Assembly (NCBI GenBank): GCA_030998015.1
Contig: JARWMV010000160.1
Location: 1 to 32,379, forward strand
Length of the DNA stretch: 32,379 nt
Source: Ceratorhiza oryzae-sativae
Taxonomy: Eukaryota; Basidiomycota; Agaricomycetes; Cantharellales; Ceratobasidiaceae
Direction: 5' to 3'
Under the pieces are notes generated by a model. The model searched no databases. It was not told where the DNA came from and saw only the letters and a program-made list of their open reading frames with translations. Shown one piece after another: positions 31,081 through 32,379 of the stretch. Both the position numbers and the translations under genes were made by a program. Position 1 is the first letter of the stretch. Every line of letters starts with the position of its first letter.

Positions 31081-31103
31081 CTGTGTTACCGTATCTTATC
31101 CTT
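31081..31103 (+). promoter_or_regulatory. Conserved upstream motif before the rps3-like gene
   Basis: CTGTGTTACCGTATCTTATC plus CTT, then AATAATAAAAATAA and the ATG at 31119. Identical core to 2932-2952 (-) and 23189-23211. Confidence 0.5.
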
Positions 31104-31118
31104 TAATAATAAAAATAA

Positions 31119-32160
31119 ATGAAAAATAATCCAAATCTAACTAACGGCTTTAGCGCTGAAAGCGCAGTACCAAACCCTAAGCCAAGCAATATCGGGTTTA
31201 GCCCTGATAATGTGGCTACAAGCCATCTATTAAAAAAAGTAATTAACCCAAGCTTTAGTTCGGCTTCTCTATATGCCGGGCAAGGATTGTCATATAACTT
31301 TTCTTCCTTAGGAGCTTCTACGGAACATGCTAACAGAAAAAAAGCAAATAAAATTATAACAAATTTTTACCTTAGATTGTCTTCTCTAATTAGCACACCT
31401 TTTTATGCTATTACGCCTAGAACTGTTATAATAAGCTTATGTTTTTACTTTACAGAACAAAATCTGAAATCATACTATGCTCCGACAATGCCGCGACATA
31501 GCACGGCTAATTTATCGACTTTAGCCGACACTGAAAATCAAATAAGGCTACAGCCGATCACCGAATCAAAAGGACCCCATTCTCTAGCGCGGCTAGAAGA
31601 CCCAGATTACTCACCTATTCTAGGGGCAATTCCAACTGAAAAGTCAAGATTTAAACCTGTTTGGAGTTCTGGGAAAACTCCATTATGGGGAAAACTATCA
31701 AACTCCGGGGACACCCTAAAGATTAAAATACTAAGCCATATTCGAAAGTTTATGTGTGGATGAACTAATCACTCATGTATAGTAACAAGTTTTAATATGA
31801 TCGAAAGAGAAATGGGCAATCGCGGATCTAAGTCAGATATTTTAATTACCTTAGTGAAATGTTTTTGTTTATTCTTAGTAGTTACAATATTTGTAAAAGA
31901 GCAACGAGTAGACGGTAGTTATTGCGATGCTTTAGTAGCATTTACATTGCAATTAAGGTGTACTCTAATGGGTTTCGAAAGAAACTATCTTATCAAAATC
32001 CCTTCTAAACAATTAAATAGTTCAAATTTTTCTACATCAAGTCATGAAAAAGCAAAACTTAATCCTTACTTTGTCTCAGGGTTAGTCGACGCTGAGGGTT
32101 CTTTTTCTACTTCAATTTACAAAGATACCAGTTACAAAACAGGCTGGAGGGTCCAAGATT
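31119..32160 (+). CDS. rps3: Probable rps3 5' exon continuing in frame into a group I intron LAGLIDADG_1 ORF
   Basis: With TGA as Trp one frame runs from ATG 31119 through 31761 to the GC insertion at about 32160. Residues 70-115 (RKKANKIITNFYLRLSSLIS, TPFYAITPRTVIISLCFYF) resemble the start of fungal mitochondrial ribosomal protein S3 (LISKPxxxxTPxKVxIxLFYY), so the first ~115 codons are probably the exon. From WSSGKTPLWGKLSNSGDTLK onward come the conserved blocks of fungal intron ORFs (GWTNHSC, MGNRGSKS, VKEQRVDGS, LRCTLMGFERNY), then LNPYFVSGLVDAEGSF, the first LAGLIDADG motif with catalytic Asp. The in-frame TGA sits at the Trp of the CGWTNHSC block. The remaining endonuclease follows in another frame after an insertion; the downstream rps3 exon would lie outside the window. 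Confidence 0.6.
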
Positions 32161-32194
32161 TGCGCAGGCAAATCTACACCCCCAATTTGGGGTT
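32152..32194 (+). repeat. GATTTGC/CCCCAATTTGGGG hairpin inserted in the endonuclease
   Basis: GATTTGCGCAGGCAAATC palindrome plus ACACCCCCAATTTGGGG, as at 14276, 15672 and 26839. It falls between GWRVQ and GLNIRDKELL of a LAGLIDADG_1 protein and shifts the frame. Confidence 0.7.
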
Positions 32195-32284
32195 GGATTA
32201 AATATCAGAGATAAGGAATTATTGGGCCAGTTACCAGAATTTTTTGGAGGAGTTGGTACAATTCGAGTAGATACTACGAATAAT
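32195..32284 (+). pseudogene. LAGLIDADG_1 endonuclease, continuation
   Basis: VGLNIRDKELLGQLPEFFGG then VGTIRVDTTNNM: the region after the first LAGLIDADG motif (usual form GLxxRDxxLLxxIxxFFGGVG). It is cut again at 32285 by a 255-bp family element. Confidence 0.75.
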
Positions 32285-32379
32285 ATGACCCGTGCACGCC
32301 TGCGAACGCCTTGGCTTGCCAAGGCGGCCCTGGCGTGCGCGCGGCTCGCCGCGAACGCGGCCTCGTTAACAATGCCCAC
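32285..32379 (+). mobile_element. 255-bp family element, cut by window end
   Basis: AATATGACCCGTGCACGCC start with TATGA at the left edge, and the shortened CTTGGCTTGCCAAG hairpin of the copy at 25727. Confidence 0.85.

Overview
The window looks like part of a fungal mitochondrial genome. Evidence: an AT-rich nad4 gene, a nad5 exon, a probable rps3 5' exon fused to an intron LAGLIDADG reading frame, group I intron-type homing endonuclease (HE) genes of both LAGLIDADG and GIY-YIG type, and 12 confident tRNA genes of mitochondrial type. TGA appears to be read as Trp (mitochondrial code 4), because one TGA falls inside a conserved block of the rps3-linked intron ORF. The lineage cannot be fixed from this window; GC-cluster-rich mitogenomes occur in several fungal groups.

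The dominant feature is an extraordinary load of GC-rich palindromic elements in an AT-rich background. The largest well-defined family is a 172-bp element with five internal hairpins and 13-bp imperfect terminal inverted repeats (CCGCCGGCGTTAG / CTAACGCGCGCGG). There are 18 copies in both orientations, two 47-bp internal-deletion derivatives, and two 10-bp possible footprints. A second family of about 255 bp is flanked by TATGA/TCATA. Many smaller hairpin families (45-bp, 52-bp, 31-bp, 23-bp and others) nest inside each other, often in the apex of an existing hairpin.

Layout. 1-2.9 kb: minus-strand GIY-YIG endonuclease broken into many open pieces by GC elements. 2.9-4.1 kb: a short membrane ORF on the plus strand, interrupted twice, inside a region duplicated in inverted form at 28.7-30.1 kb. 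4.57-5.57 kb: an isolated minus-strand nad5 exon with the C-terminal part of a LAGLIDADG endonuclease in the upstream intron. 6.7-6.9 kb: tRNA-Pro abutting a LAGLIDADG remnant. 7.4-9.6 kb: a second copy of the nad4 leader and N-terminus, followed by a shattered LAGLIDADG_2 gene. 9.78-11.3 kb: intact nad4 whose stop codon is supplied by a 172-bp element. 11.4-31 kb: tRNAs Met, Glu, Leu, Thr, Gln, Lys, Ala, Phe, Tyr and two more CAU tRNAs, all on the plus strand. They are separated by 0.5-2.5 kb of nested GC clusters and two further broken LAGLIDADG_2 genes (15.1-16.3 and 18.4-19.9 kb). This stretch also holds a tRNA-like gene with hairpins inserted in its D-loop and T-stem (26.9-27.1 kb) and a possible isolated SSU rRNA helix-23 segment (29.1 kb). 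31.1-32.4 kb: the rps3-like exon and LAGLIDADG_1 ORF, itself being invaded by GC elements.

Functionally, the only complete respiratory-chain gene is nad4 (complex I). The rest is tRNA supply for mitochondrial translation plus selfish DNA. The HE genes look like older mobile elements now being used as landing pads by a younger wave of GC-palindrome elements that carry no protein of their own.
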